NCBI RefSeq assembly: GCF_904846065.1
Contig: NZ_CAJGZV010000001.1
Span: 1,302,001-1,366,000 of the forward strand
DNA from: Psychrobacter immobilis
Lineage (GTDB): Bacteria > Pseudomonadota > Gammaproteobacteria > Pseudomonadales > Moraxellaceae
Length of the DNA stretch: 64,000 nucleotides
Reading direction: 5' to 3'
The position numbers and the translations under genes are program-made. Within the stretch, counting starts at the first letter, position 1. Each line of letters starts with the position of its first letter. Below, in pieces: positions 9,866-19,220 of this stretch. Below the pieces are notes generated by a model. The model was not told where the DNA came from. It was given only the letters and a program-made list of their open reading frames with translations, and did not search any database.

Positions 9866-11050
9866 TTACTCTTGGCTTGCATTAGTAAGTGCTGGATTGA
9901 CGCGTACAATAACGCTCATACCTGAGCGAATACGTGCATCGGGAGTCGTCGGACGTGCCTTTACTTCAAAGGTACGTACATCGAATCCATCATCATTATT
10001 AGTCGGGCGCCAAGTGGCAAAGTCAGACAATGTTGACGTAGCATAAACGGTGAACTGTTTGGTATAAGGCTTATTTGCTGATGACAGCGCAGGAATCGTA
10101 CCAGTAAATTGCTGACCAATCGCAAACTGGTTTAAGTAGGATTCGGTGACATTAAGTACGACCCATTGCTCATCGGTATTGACCAAAGTCAAGATAGGCA
10201 CGCCTTGTCCGATGACTTCACCCGCGCTGACAATGACATTGTCCACAATACCTGCAATAGGGCTTTTTAAATTGGCTTCTTCTTTTGCCACCAGTGCTTC
10301 TTCTAGTTGCGCATCGACTTGTGCTACTTGCGCTGTCGCCGCTGATTTATCTTCACTGCGTGCGCCTTCTTTTGCCAAATCGTATTGCAAGCGCGCCGCT
10401 TCAGTTTGATCTTGAGTAGCCAGATATTGCGCATACGCCTCATCGCGTTTTTGCCGTGCCATAAGACCTTCTTCATAAAGGCGGTTGACACGCTGGTAAG
10501 TGTTCTCTGCCAAATCAGAAGCAGCTTTGTTGGCTTGCCATGCCGCTTTTGCTTGAGCGATCTCTTGTGGACGGGCGCCATTTTCGGCTTTATCTAACTG
10601 ACTTTGTGCCATTTGCTTGCCAGCCAGCGCCTGATTGATCTTTGCGTTAATCTCAGGCGAGTCCATTTCAATCAGCTGTTGCCCGACTGTCACTGCATCA
10701 CCTTCTGTGACCAGAATTTTGGCAATACGTCCCGGCACTTTTGCAGCGATGGAGGTTTGCTGCATCTGCATCTGCCCTTGCAAAGTCACGATTTCAGGTT
10801 CGCTATGCTGATTGCTTTTATATAGACCATAGGCAATAACGCCTAATACAATCAGAATCAATAGCGCCAGAAGTGCCTTTTTTATCATGGCAGATTTATC
10901 CGCTTTTTCTGCATGGCGCTTATAAGTAGGCACTGCTTGCTCATTTTCAGCATCAGTTGCTTGATCGTTATGGTTATTGACTGAGTCAGTAGATTGCTCT
11001 GAGTCGTTTAACTTGCGCGAGTCGTCTGATTCGTTGGTAGATTCAGTCAT
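9866..11050 (-). CDS. HlyD/EmrA-type periplasmic adaptor (membrane fusion) protein
   Basis: 394 residues. An acidic, Ser/Asn-rich cytoplasmic tail (1-50) precedes one membrane anchor at about 57-77. The periplasmic part has the split biotinyl-lipoyl halves (A-K-V-P-G-R-I-A-K-I-L-V-T-E-G-D and S-P-I-A-G-I-V-D-N-V), with a long Ala/Gln-rich coiled-coil hairpin between them, and a C-terminal beta-barrel. It would bridge the two permeases to an outer-membrane channel, plausibly the TolC-like protein encoded 1.1 kb upstream on the same strand. First gene of the three-gene permease operon. Confidence 0.92.
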   Translation of the reverse strand: MTESTNESDDSRKLNDSEQSTDSVNNHNDQATDAENEQAVPTYKRHAEKADKSAMIKKALLALLILIVLGVIAYGLYKSNQHSEPEIVTLQGQMQMQQTSIAAKVPGRIAKILVTEGDAVTVGQQLIEMDSPEINAKINQALAGKQMAQSQLDKAENGARPQEIAQAKAAWQANKAASDLAENTYQRVNRLYEEGLMARQKRDEAYAQYLATQDQTEAARLQYDLAKEGARSEDKSAATAQVAQVDAQLEEALVAKEEANLKSPIAGIVDNVIVSAGEVIGQGVPILTLVNTDEQWVVLNVTESYLNQFAIGQQFTGTIPALSSANKPYTKQFTVYATSTLSDFATWRPTNNDDGFDVRTFEVKARPTTPDARIRSGMSVIVRVNPALTNASQE

Positions 11051-11098
11051 GACAGTGAGATTCCTAAAGCAGCAAAATTGAGGATAAAGGGTATGTTA

Positions 11099-11965
11099 TT
11101 AGTACATTCGTACAGCATAAGGTTTGGCGCTTTCTAAGGCTTCAGAATTAAAAATCGCACCAAAGGCGACGATAAATGCTGAATAATAAAGCCAAAGCAT
11201 AATGACCACGGCAGCTGAAAGCGCGCCAAACTCAGCGCTATAGTTATTAAAGTTTTGCACATAAATCGAAAATAGCACAGACAATACAATCCAAAGAATG
11301 GTCGCCAGAGCTGCTCCTGGCACCAGTTTTTTTAGCGCGACGGCGTCACGGTTTGGGGCTAGGCGATAGAGGCTTAAAAAGCTCAAAAATATGATACCAG
11401 CCAATATAGGCCACCTGCTCCAAAGCGCAATCGTTTTAGCTATTTGCGGGAAGGGGAAATAGGCTGCCCCTACAGGAATAATAGCAATAGAAGAGACCGC
11501 TATAATCAAGATTACTACCGCGCCAAAGGTTAAGCTGACTGCTAAAATATTACCTTGTATGAAGTTACGCTCTTGAGTGATATGAAAGGCAAGATTGATA
11601 AGAATAATTAAAGATTTAACACCTTTAGAGCCAGCATAAAGGGCGAGTAAGGTCGATAAGACAAGACTGAACGTGAGTGCGGATGTGGTATTAGAGACCA
11701 ATGCGCTTAGGCGTGAATTGAGGACTTCATACACCGTATCAGGTATAAACGGACGCAAAATCGAGATTTGCTCTTGCATCTCAGCTGGTGAAAACGCGAG
11801 ACCATAAAGCAGCACAAACACCGCCATTACTGGAAAAATTGATAAGAAACCAAAAAATCCCACGCTCGCGCAGTGTGCCCAAACATTAGAGTTGTTCGCA
11901 ATACGCCACGTCTTTAATGAAGGCTGCAGCCAGTTACTTATTAATTTAGAAGTCGGGTTTTTCAT
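11099..11965 (-). CDS. YihY/BrkB family inner-membrane protein
   Basis: 288 residues with six hydrophobic segments. It has the family signature: an N-terminal amphipathic region, A-S-V-G-F-F-G-F-L-S-I-F-P in the first helix, L-L-A-L-Y-A-G-S-K-G-V-K in the middle, and a C-terminal V-V-I-M-L-W-L-Y-Y-S-A-F-I motif (the W-L-Y motif of BrkB proteins). Often mis-annotated as ribonuclease BN; the actual role is unknown. It is 48 bases upstream of the HlyD gene on the same strand, so it may be part of that operon. The product ends 16 residues after the last helix. Confidence 0.88.
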   Translation of the reverse strand: MKNPTSKLISNWLQPSLKTWRIANNSNVWAHCASVGFFGFLSIFPVMAVFVLLYGLAFSPAEMQEQISILRPFIPDTVYEVLNSRLSALVSNTTSALTFSLVLSTLLALYAGSKGVKSLIILINLAFHITQERNFIQGNILAVSLTFGAVVILIIAVSSIAIIPVGAAYFPFPQIAKTIALWSRWPILAGIIFLSFLSLYRLAPNRDAVALKKLVPGAALATILWIVLSVLFSIYVQNFNNYSAEFGALSAAVVIMLWLYYSAFIVAFGAIFNSEALESAKPYAVRMY

Positions 11966-12055
11966 AAAACAGTATTCACAATAGAGTTAGCAATAGTATG
12001 GTTAATGGCAGCTTCATGATAGTTAGTATGGTCAGGCTACTGTAATAGTATTGCG

Positions 12056-12107
12056 GCGTTAACCTCGCTTGAGGTATCAAATATATATCTTCGCTCAGCT
12101 GCCTTGT
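12056..12107. repeat. Dispersed intergenic stem-loop repeat, copy 1
   Basis: Contains GCGTTAACCTCGCTTGAGGT at its start, where ACCTC and GAGGT pair around GCTT. The same start, with one change, recurs at 61033-61054, and weaker ungapped similarity continues for about 30 more bases in both copies. It lies between the BrkB and TolC-like genes. Confidence 0.6.
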
Positions 12108-12175
12108 CATACTTTCAAATCGAATCAACTATATAAACGCTTATCCACACTATCTATATTTTTCAAATTAAATCA

Positions 12176-13885
12176 TTACTCAGTATACAAAGTCGGTAAT
12201 CGAATATCAGCAGCATTAAGATAGGCATTAAAGGCAAGAGGCGTACCACAGCTTTGCATGAGTGCGGCCAGCGATTGTACATAGCTGTTCGCCGCTTGCG
12301 CTTGTTCAGTACGTGCTTTGAGCGACTGCGTTTGTGCTTGGACTACCTCAATCGGTGTATTTACACCTTCTTGTAGCCCCAACTGGCGCAAACGCAATAC
12401 TTCTGCGGCCAGATCTACATTGCTTTGTAATGCCTGATAACGAGATTGGGCATTATTAACATCGTGCCAGTTTTTTTCGACCAGTAATAATAAATTGTCA
12501 CTGACTTCGATTTCAGACAGATCTGCTTGGCGTATTTTGGCATTGCTCGATGCGAGTGATGCATTTTTATCAAGACCACCCCACAGCTTCCAGCTGGCTG
12601 ATATACCGGCTACCCAACTGGGGTCTTTTTCAATTTGCCCGTAGCCATAGAGCATAACGGTAGGCTTGTGACCAGTATCTGATAGCGCATGTAGCTGCTC
12701 AGCTTGTGCGCGTTTGGCGGCGACTTTTTGTAGACCTGGGTGATTGGTGAGTGATAAATTTTGAAAATAGTTTACATCGGGTAAAGGACGGCTAGAGACA
12801 AATAACGGTGTCGTGGGTTTGATACGATAGTCGGTGCGCAATAGCCGCTGTAAAGCCATCATCGCAAGACGAGCATCGTTATTGGCATTGACGGACTCAC
12901 TTTTTGCATCGGCAAGCGCAGATTGTGCTTCTAAGCGATCAACACGCGAGATAAAACCTTCTTCAAAAAGCCGCTGCGCCATATGGTCAGTCTGCTGCAA
13001 GGTATCATAAGCATCTTCGCGTAAATAAGCGGCAATGATGGCCAGCTGTGCCTTAAAGTAACGCTCAATCAGGGTGTTATAAAGCTCGTTTTTATCCAAT
13101 AGACTGTCTGCGACGGCTTCTTGGGTACGGGCATTGGAAGCACCTGTCAAAGCGTTGGTACGTCCAGCAGTATAGATGGGCCAAACCACGCCCAGACCTG
13201 CACCAGCCGTTGAGCCTGAGCGCTTTAACTCATAAGAGTCTGGGATACGCTCACCGACCAATTCACCAAAATTTGGCAAATCTGGTAGCGGTGGAATAGG
13301 CGGAATCACATTATCGATACCATTATTAACGTCATTAACAATACCGTTTTTCAATGATGATAAGTCAAGATCCGCGTCTAAGTTGTAAGCGTTGGCTGAT
13401 AATTGGGCAAACACCAATGGATTGTCCAAGGTTTTGAGCGCATCCGTTTGATATTCACTAGCTGCAATCGCCGCTTGATTGGCGGCCAGTTTCGGTGACA
13501 CTTGTAATAAAATATTTTGAGCTTGCTCAAGGCTTAACAGGCTAGATACTGCTAATGGATAACTATTATCAATACTTTTATGGGTAATGGGATCGATAAG
13601 CGTTGTTAAGCCAGTTTTTTGCTCAGCTTGACCCATGTCTGTATCTGTTGTTGACCTTTTGTTTTTAATCTCATTTTTATGAGCGTTGTTTTGAGCGATG
13701 TCTTGAATGCTGCTTTGAGTACTGTAGTGAGTGTCAGCGTCGACAATTTGCGTCACTGCAACGGCTGTGACCTCATTCGGTGATTCGATATTATGATCAG
13801 TAGCGCTTGCAAAAACAGGCGCCGCTAAACCCATGAACGTAATCGTCATCACCGCAGTAGACAGAGTCGATAAAGCAAATTTCAT
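12176..13885 (-). CDS. TolC-family outer-membrane efflux protein
   Basis: 569 residues, longer than the usual 430-490. A signal peptide (about 1-27, ending in V-F-A-S-A) is followed by a polar ~90-residue segment before the first TolC repeat (S-L-E-Q-A-Q-N-I-L-L-Q-V-S-P). Two structural repeats rich in Ala/Gln/Leu coiled coil follow, with R-V-D-R-L-E-A-Q-S-A-L-A-D-A and V-N-T-P-I-E-V-V-Q-A-Q as typical TolC loop/helix motifs. A Pro-rich loop (I-P-P-I-P-P-L-P-D-L-P) at about 195-210 is unusual. Same strand as the adaptor and permeases; it probably supplies their exit duct, but it has its own 5' region and may also serve other pumps. Confidence 0.9.
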   Translation of the reverse strand: MKFALSTLSTAVMTITFMGLAAPVFASATDHNIESPNEVTAVAVTQIVDADTHYSTQSSIQDIAQNNAHKNEIKNKRSTTDTDMGQAEQKTGLTTLIDPITHKSIDNSYPLAVSSLLSLEQAQNILLQVSPKLAANQAAIAASEYQTDALKTLDNPLVFAQLSANAYNLDADLDLSSLKNGIVNDVNNGIDNVIPPIPPLPDLPNFGELVGERIPDSYELKRSGSTAGAGLGVVWPIYTAGRTNALTGASNARTQEAVADSLLDKNELYNTLIERYFKAQLAIIAAYLREDAYDTLQQTDHMAQRLFEEGFISRVDRLEAQSALADAKSESVNANNDARLAMMALQRLLRTDYRIKPTTPLFVSSRPLPDVNYFQNLSLTNHPGLQKVAAKRAQAEQLHALSDTGHKPTVMLYGYGQIEKDPSWVAGISASWKLWGGLDKNASLASSNAKIRQADLSEIEVSDNLLLLVEKNWHDVNNAQSRYQALQSNVDLAAEVLRLRQLGLQEGVNTPIEVVQAQTQSLKARTEQAQAANSYVQSLAALMQSCGTPLAFNAYLNAADIRLPTLYTE

Positions 13886-14498
13886 AAGTCACATAAGCCA
13901 TTAATTAGAATGCAAAGTATTTTAGAGTCAGGCAAAAAAGTATCAACTGTTGTGGTCAAACCCTGTCCAAACAGTTCAATATGGTCAACCATTAACAGAA
14001 GCCAATATTTTGTTATGGATAACAAGCGCTACACTGTAGTGGCACAATAGTGACGGGTCAATGCTCAGTATTTGCTTACTGTGCGTTGAATAAGCCATGA
14101 TTTTATGTTAGAGGTCGGATGTTAAGACAAATAATAACATCATTTGTTAATTAATAATAAAAGGTTTATCAAGTCATTAGCACTTAAATCGATTTTAGAT
14201 CACTTTTAAAAGCTTTTAGCGAAAATGATGGTTAGTGATGATTGTTGTATTACAAAGCAGCTTATAAACTATACATAATAGTGGTGTGTGCTATATTTCA
14301 GCACCTTATAGCGTTGAGCAAGATTAAAATGAACGGCATTTATTTTAACCGTCGGCAATTGCTCATTGGCGCAGTGCTAATGTAAATAAAACTGGCTATT
14401 GCGATAGGCGTTACTCGAAAAAAGTACGTGCTATCAATAAAGACTCGGCTATAAAATATAAATGTAAAAAATGAATGCGACAAAATAGGATGTGAGTA
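13886..14498. other. Intergenic region, TolC-like gene / glpK
   Basis: 613 bases, AT-rich, with stops in all frames and no frame I would call a gene. It must contain the divergent promoters for the outer-membrane channel and glpK. I saw no repeat or RNA structure worth naming. Confidence 0.4.
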
Positions 14499-16091
14499 AT
14501 GGCAGGATATATTTTGGCTTTGGATCAAGGGACGACATCGAGTCGAGCGATATTGTACGATGATCGTGCGCGTCCGATAAAAATGGCACAGCAGCCAACC
14601 ACTTTACAAACCCCAAAAGCGGGCTTTGTCGAGCAAGACGCGCAACAAATTTGGCAAACGCAGATTAGCTGTGCCCATGATGTAATTAATCAAGCAGGGC
14701 TGCTTGCTACCGACGTCACCAGTATCGCGATCACCAATCAGCGTGAATCTATTGTCATGTGGGATAAGCAAACGGGTAAACCTTTAGCCCCTGCCATCAT
14801 TTGGCAAGATCGCCGTACGGCGAACTACTGTAAAACACTCGCAGCTGAGAGTACCAGTAGCATGATGAATGGCAGCCATGATGATGTGACAAGCGAAGTG
14901 CAACGTATTACAGGCCTACGTTTAGATCCATATTTCAGTGCCAGCAAAATCGCTTGGTTACTAGAGCACAATCCGAAATTGAGCGTACGAGCCAGCAGAG
15001 GAGAAATAGCGGTTGGTACTATAGACAGTTGGCTCATATATAAGCTAACCGGTGGCGAGCATGTCATTGATGTGACCAACGCTTCCCGTACTTTATTATA
15101 TGATATCCACAAGCTTGAGTGGTCAGAAGAGCTGTGCGCCCGTTTTTCGATACCTATGAATATTTTGCCTAAAGTCCTACCATCTGATAGTGACTTTGGC
15201 AAAACCAAAAAAGGACTATTTGCCAAACAAATTCCTATTCAAGCGGTATTGGGCGATCAGCAAGCGGCACTTTTTGGACAAGGCTGCCTCGATGCTGGCA
15301 TGGCTAAAAACACTTATGGCACTGGGTGTTTTATGCTGATGAATATTGGTCAAAAACCCAAACTGAGCGAGCATAAATTACTAACGACAATCGCTTGGCA
15401 ACGAAAATCCACACCGACTCGCCCAGACAATTTATCTTTCGATCAAATTGTACAGTCAGGCAAACGCATGTTGCAGCCACCCAGAAAGGAAGTCACTTAT
15501 GCCTTGGAGGGTAGTGTGTTTATGGCAGGTGCTATTGTCCAATGGTTACGGGACAATCTGGGTATGATTCAACAGAGCAGTGAAGTCGAAGATTTAGCTC
15601 GCCAAGTTGATAGTAGTGAAGAGGTGGTGTTACTGCCTGCATTCACAGGGCTAGGAGCACCCTATTGGCGCTCCGATATCAGCGCCAGTATTACTGGTAT
15701 GAGCCGCGGCACGACTAAAGCCCATATTGCTCGTGCTGCGTTAGAGGCGGTTGCCTATCAAACTTATGATGTGCTCATTGCCATGCAAAAAGACAGCCCT
15801 CATCCATTAACTGAGCTAAGAGTAGATGGCGGCGCGGCTAATAATGACTTATTGATGCAGTTTCAAGCTGATTTACTCGATGTGCCTGTCCTGCGTCCGA
15901 GAGATACAGAAATCACTGCCAAAGGTGCAGCATTACTCGCAGGTTTAAAAACAGGGCTATATGATGAAGGGACGATGCAAGCATCATGGCAAGTCGATCG
16001 TGTTTTTGAACCCCAGATGTCCAGTGATATCCGTGAGCAACATCTTAATAAGTGGCAACGAGCCATCGATAGAGCACTGACATCCTTATAA
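14499..16091 (+). CDS. glpK: Glycerol kinase
   Basis: ATP-dependent phosphorylation of glycerol to sn-glycerol 3-phosphate. FGGY-family motifs are clear: L-A-L-D-Q-G-T-T-S-S-R-A at the N-terminus, I-A-I-T-N-Q-R-E, I-I-W-Q-D-R-R-T, the phosphate-2 region L-G-D-Q-Q-A-A-L-F-G-Q, and G-L-G-A-P-Y-W plus D-G-G-A-A-N-N-D-L-L-M-Q near the C-terminus. At 530 residues it is some 25-30 longer than typical GlpK; the excess is an insertion after L-L-T-T-I-A-W (about 300-330, Arg/Pro/Gln-rich) before Y-A-L-E-G-S-V-F. AGGA stands eight bases before the ATG. No glpF or glpD is adjacent. Confidence 0.96.
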   Translation: MAGYILALDQGTTSSRAILYDDRARPIKMAQQPTTLQTPKAGFVEQDAQQIWQTQISCAHDVINQAGLLATDVTSIAITNQRESIVMWDKQTGKPLAPAIIWQDRRTANYCKTLAAESTSSMMNGSHDDVTSEVQRITGLRLDPYFSASKIAWLLEHNPKLSVRASRGEIAVGTIDSWLIYKLTGGEHVIDVTNASRTLLYDIHKLEWSEELCARFSIPMNILPKVLPSDSDFGKTKKGLFAKQIPIQAVLGDQQAALFGQGCLDAGMAKNTYGTGCFMLMNIGQKPKLSEHKLLTTIAWQRKSTPTRPDNLSFDQIVQSGKRMLQPPRKEVTYALEGSVFMAGAIVQWLRDNLGMIQQSSEVEDLARQVDSSEEVVLLPAFTGLGAPYWRSDISASITGMSRGTTKAHIARAALEAVAYQTYDVLIAMQKDSPHPLTELRVDGGAANNDLLMQFQADLLDVPVLRPRDTEITAKGAALLAGLKTGLYDEGTMQASWQVDRVFEPQMSSDIREQHLNKWQRAIDRALTSL

Positions 16092-16358
16092 GTATTGAAC
16101 AGACACATTAAAATATTGTAACAACTCAATGAAAAATTACTTAAAACAGCTTCACTGTCCTACAAAATCATTATAAAGATACAGGCTGTAACGTAAGGCA
16201 ATCGCAATCTGGACACAATTTACACAACCTATCTATCTGTTGTTATCCATAAATTTCTATACTTTAGGCGACTCAAGTAACACATGATTCGAGTAAGACC
16301 GCTAATTTTTAGCACTTAATAAATCTAAAATATAACAAATTAATTTAAGGATAAAATT

Positions 16359-16871
16359 ATGAGTAACTATGACGGTATTGATCGCAGTGAAGTAAAGCAT
16401 ATGTCAAAAGAAGCTAAGCAGGATCTGAATGCTGATATCATCACAGGTGAGCCAGGTTCGCATCCAGTAGGTACAGCTATTGGTGGTCTTGGCGGCGCAG
16501 CAGCGGGTGCAGCAATCGGTACAATGGCAGGACCACTTGGCACACTCATTGGTGGTGCGATTGGTGCTATCGTTGGTGGCGGTGCAGGACATGCAGCAGC
16601 AGAAGCGATTGATCCAACACGTGAAGAAGCTTACTGGCGTGCAGAATATGCAAATGTTGATTATTACAAAGAAGGTTATGACTTCGACCGTGATCTACAT
16701 CCAGCTTATGCAGTAGGGTACGCCAACCGTGCTCGTTATCCTGCGGATGCACGTTTTGAAGACCATGAAGCTGAATTAGAGCGCTCATGGCATGAAGTAA
16801 AAGGTGAATCACGCATGGAGTGGGAAGAAGCACGCAAAGCATCGTATGACGCATGGAATCGTGTATCGTAA
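16359..16871 (+). CDS. Glycine-zipper domain protein
   Basis: 170 residues, no signal peptide. Residues about 38-85 form a Gly/Ala-rich zipper of G-x3-G repeats (G-G-L-G-G-A-A-A-G-A-A-I-G and G-G-A-I-G-A-I-V-G-G-G-A-G), the kind that packs in membranes. The C-terminal half is charged and aromatic (E-A-Y-W-R-A-E-Y, Y-K-E-G-Y-D-F-D-R-D, S-W-H-E-V-K-G-E-S) and soluble. Glycine-zipper proteins of this shape are common stress-related proteins of unknown function. AAGGA lies seven bases before the ATG and a terminator follows, so it is probably a single-gene unit. Confidence 0.8.
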   Translation: MSNYDGIDRSEVKHMSKEAKQDLNADIITGEPGSHPVGTAIGGLGGAAAGAAIGTMAGPLGTLIGGAIGAIVGGGAGHAAAEAIDPTREEAYWRAEYANVDYYKEGYDFDRDLHPAYAVGYANRARYPADARFEDHEAELERSWHEVKGESRMEWEEARKASYDAWNRVS

Positions 16872-17003
16872 TAAGCGAAACTAACAGCACATTTGATTTA
16901 AGTAAGTAGACAGTATATAAGCTTACTACCTTATCACTGGGCTTAGTCTGATTGTAGACTTGGGTCTGCTGATAGACTAAATACTTTCAATTTATGCTAT
17001 TTT

Positions 17004-17036
17004 AAAGTCTTCAAAGATTTCTTTGGAGGCTTTTTT
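17004..17036 (+). terminator. Rho-independent terminator
   Basis: Stem AAAGTCTTCAAAG / CTTTGGAGGCTTT (two G-U pairs) with an ATTT loop and a T6 run, 135 bases after the glycine-zipper gene. Confidence 0.75.
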
Positions 17037-17119
17037 GCTGTATATTACTAAGTATGAATATATTAAACAGCCAATCATCTTTGGAAGCAATATTCTAGAA
17101 TAAAAATAATAGGTAATCT

Positions 17120-18148
17120 ATGAACAATAATGCGGAAGCTAAAAGCGCCAGACAATTCTATATCGCCACTGCCAACTTGCTCAATTTTGCCAACCCTAAC
17201 CGAATTTATTATGACAATGCGCCAGCTTACAGTAAAGACGAATACGAGCACAAGCTAAGCGGCATCACCGATTTATTAGCAAAAGCTCATGCTGATATTA
17301 TTGCGGTGCAAGAAGTCTGGGATAGTAATGCGCTTGAAGCGTTGGCGGTGTCGTTGGGATTTAAGCCCGAGCATGTTGTTGTTCCGTTGGCAAGTAACGA
17401 CCGCTCAAACCCTTATACCCATGGCAAAGGGGCACAAAATACTCCTGCCGTTGGTATCATTAGTCGCTTTGAGCAATTAGAAAGCCGCTTGCTTGCAGAT
17501 ATTGCACCAAAAGCGGTGATTGATATCCCTGATATTGGTCCTTACCAGCGCTTTAATCGTCCACCATTGGTAGTGCGGGTCAATGCCTTTGGTCAACCGT
17601 TAACGATTATTACGGCGCATCTAAAAAGCAAACGGGCATTTTTCTTGCGTGATGAAAGTGGCAATTTGTTAGAAGACATGGACGATCCAAATATTCGAGT
17701 CCGTGCCAAGCTCCGTAGCTTATGTATGCGCGCCGCAGAAGCAGCCTCTATTCGCATGTCTATTATAGAGCGCTTACGTCATACTCGTGAGCCATTGATT
17801 TTGTTAGGCGATATGAATGATGTCACCGGTAGCGTCACCACCCAATTGATGGCTGAGACTGGTGAAGTTAATTACGATAAAGGCATGCGCGATGTTGCAT
17901 TATTCGATGCTGCGCGTATCCAAGCACGCTATGGTTGGATGAAAGATGTGGCATATACCCATATATATCAAGGTATGCCAGAAGTGATTGATCAATTATT
18001 TGTTTCAGAAGAGTTTCTTCCTGAGAGTAAGTTTTCACTGGGTCAGGTTGAAAGAGTAGACTATTTCAATGACCATTTAAAGTGGGACTATGCAGATAGA
18101 GTCATCGATCATGGTATTATAAGAGCGAAAATTAAACTCAATGATTAA
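17120..18148 (+). CDS. Endonuclease/exonuclease/phosphatase-fold hydrolase
   Basis: 342 residues, cytoplasmic (no signal peptide). Fold motifs in order: T-A-N-L-L-N-F-A-N-P-N near the N-terminus (metal-site Asn), D-I-I-A-V-Q-E-V-W with the metal-binding Glu, I-I-T-A-H-L-K-S-K with the catalytic-loop His, L-L-G-D-M-N-D-V with the Asp/Asn pair, and a C-terminal F-N-D-H-L-K-W-D-Y in place of the usual S-D-H. This layout fits a metal-dependent phosphodiesterase or nuclease; the substrate cannot be told from sequence. AGGT lies seven bases before the ATG. A TetR gene follows 235 bases downstream in the same direction. Confidence 0.88.
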   Translation: MNNNAEAKSARQFYIATANLLNFANPNRIYYDNAPAYSKDEYEHKLSGITDLLAKAHADIIAVQEVWDSNALEALAVSLGFKPEHVVVPLASNDRSNPYTHGKGAQNTPAVGIISRFEQLESRLLADIAPKAVIDIPDIGPYQRFNRPPLVVRVNAFGQPLTIITAHLKSKRAFFLRDESGNLLEDMDDPNIRVRAKLRSLCMRAAEAASIRMSIIERLRHTREPLILLGDMNDVTGSVTTQLMAETGEVNYDKGMRDVALFDAARIQARYGWMKDVAYTHIYQGMPEVIDQLFVSEEFLPESKFSLGQVERVDYFNDHLKWDYADRVIDHGIIRAKIKLND

Positions 18149-18383
18149 ATTTTTTACATTACGTGGTTAACGCTATTAAATGGTTGACCTATACATTATT
18201 TTTTAACCCATTTATCTCCCTTGCTTGATAGTGTACAAGCGTTTATGATGCCTCTCCATTAGACATAGTAGTGCTAATATCAGTGCTACATTATTAGCTA
18301 ATAGGATGTAATTCTTCAATTTAGGGCGAATACTATCTATTGAAGATTATATTTATAAAATAGGGTGTAACATTAAGAGACTT

Positions 18384-19079
18384 ATGATGAGCGAAAATAA
18401 AGACGAAAAGATTGAAGATGTGTTGGTAGATTCGGAACTGGCAAAAAAACTGGTCCCGAATAAGTTTAAGTTTACCAGCCAACAAGGCCGCGCGCGCCGT
18501 CAAAAACTTTTGGCTGGTGCCAAGAAGTTAAGTGAAACACAACCTATCAATGACATTACTTTGGCGGCTGTATGTGAAGAAGCAGGCATTCCAAGAGCTT
18601 CTGCTTATCACTTTTTTCCTAACATAGAAGCGATATTTTTAGCATTGCGTTTTTTGAATGCTATCGAAATATTAGAAATAGTAGAAACAGTCGATATTGG
18701 TAATTATGACAGATGGCAGGGCTATTTGACGGCGCTTATTGATAATTGTGTGACGATATTCCATAACGACGAAACCAAAGCCAAGCTCATTTATGACACG
18801 AACACGCCTGATTTTGAAGGTGATAGTTTTGGTGAAGATATCGATCATCAAATCGTCGATTTGGTTTATAAGCGTTTATCAGAGCGCTATGAGATGCCGA
18901 GTTTCCACGATATTCAAGACACGCTATTGATTGCTTATAGCATTATTAATGCGATATTTACATTGTCTTATCGCCGTCATCAAAGCATTACCAATGAATA
19001 TATTCAAGAAGCAAACACTGCGTTTATCGCTTATTTGCGTTGCTATTTACCAGAAAAGCTACCGCGTAAGAATCGCTAG
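18384..19079 (+). CDS. TetR-family transcriptional regulator
   Basis: 231 residues. After a charged ~35-residue leader, the DNA-binding domain occupies about 38-85: D-I-T-L-A-A-V-C-E-E-A-G-I-P-R-A-S-A-Y-H-F-F-P-N is a typical TetR helix-turn-helix. The remaining helical part would bind a ligand and dimerise, and is not similar to a subfamily I recognise. Two ATGs stand in tandem (18384, 18387). Target genes are not evident; the neighbouring hydrolase is a candidate. A long perfect hairpin terminator follows. Confidence 0.9.
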   Translation: MMSENKDEKIEDVLVDSELAKKLVPNKFKFTSQQGRARRQKLLAGAKKLSETQPINDITLAAVCEEAGIPRASAYHFFPNIEAIFLALRFLNAIEILEIVETVDIGNYDRWQGYLTALIDNCVTIFHNDETKAKLIYDTNTPDFEGDSFGEDIDHQIVDLVYKRLSERYEMPSFHDIQDTLLIAYSIINAIFTLSYRRHQSITNEYIQEANTAFIAYLRCYLPEKLPRKNR

Positions 19080-19145
19080 TTTTTTCGCTATTTAGATGAT
19101 GTATAGACATTAGAGTGTAATTAACATGCTCTAATATCTGCTAAG

Positions 19146-19190
19146 TAAATACAAAAAAGCCGACATATGATGTCGGCTTTTTTGTATTTA
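19146..19190. terminator. Bidirectional rho-independent terminator
   Basis: Perfect 20-bp stem (19146-19165 with 19171-19190; core AAAAAAGCCGACA) around a TATGA loop, T-rich on both sides. It separates the plus-strand TetR gene from the end of the minus-strand surface-protein locus. Confidence 0.92.
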
Positions 19191-19220
19191 CTGCCTTGAT
19201 GAGTAGTGGTAATAATGAAC

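Noticed and set aside
13886..14498. Short minus-strand frame at 14340-14528
   Set aside because: Overlaps the glpK start and is not protein-like.
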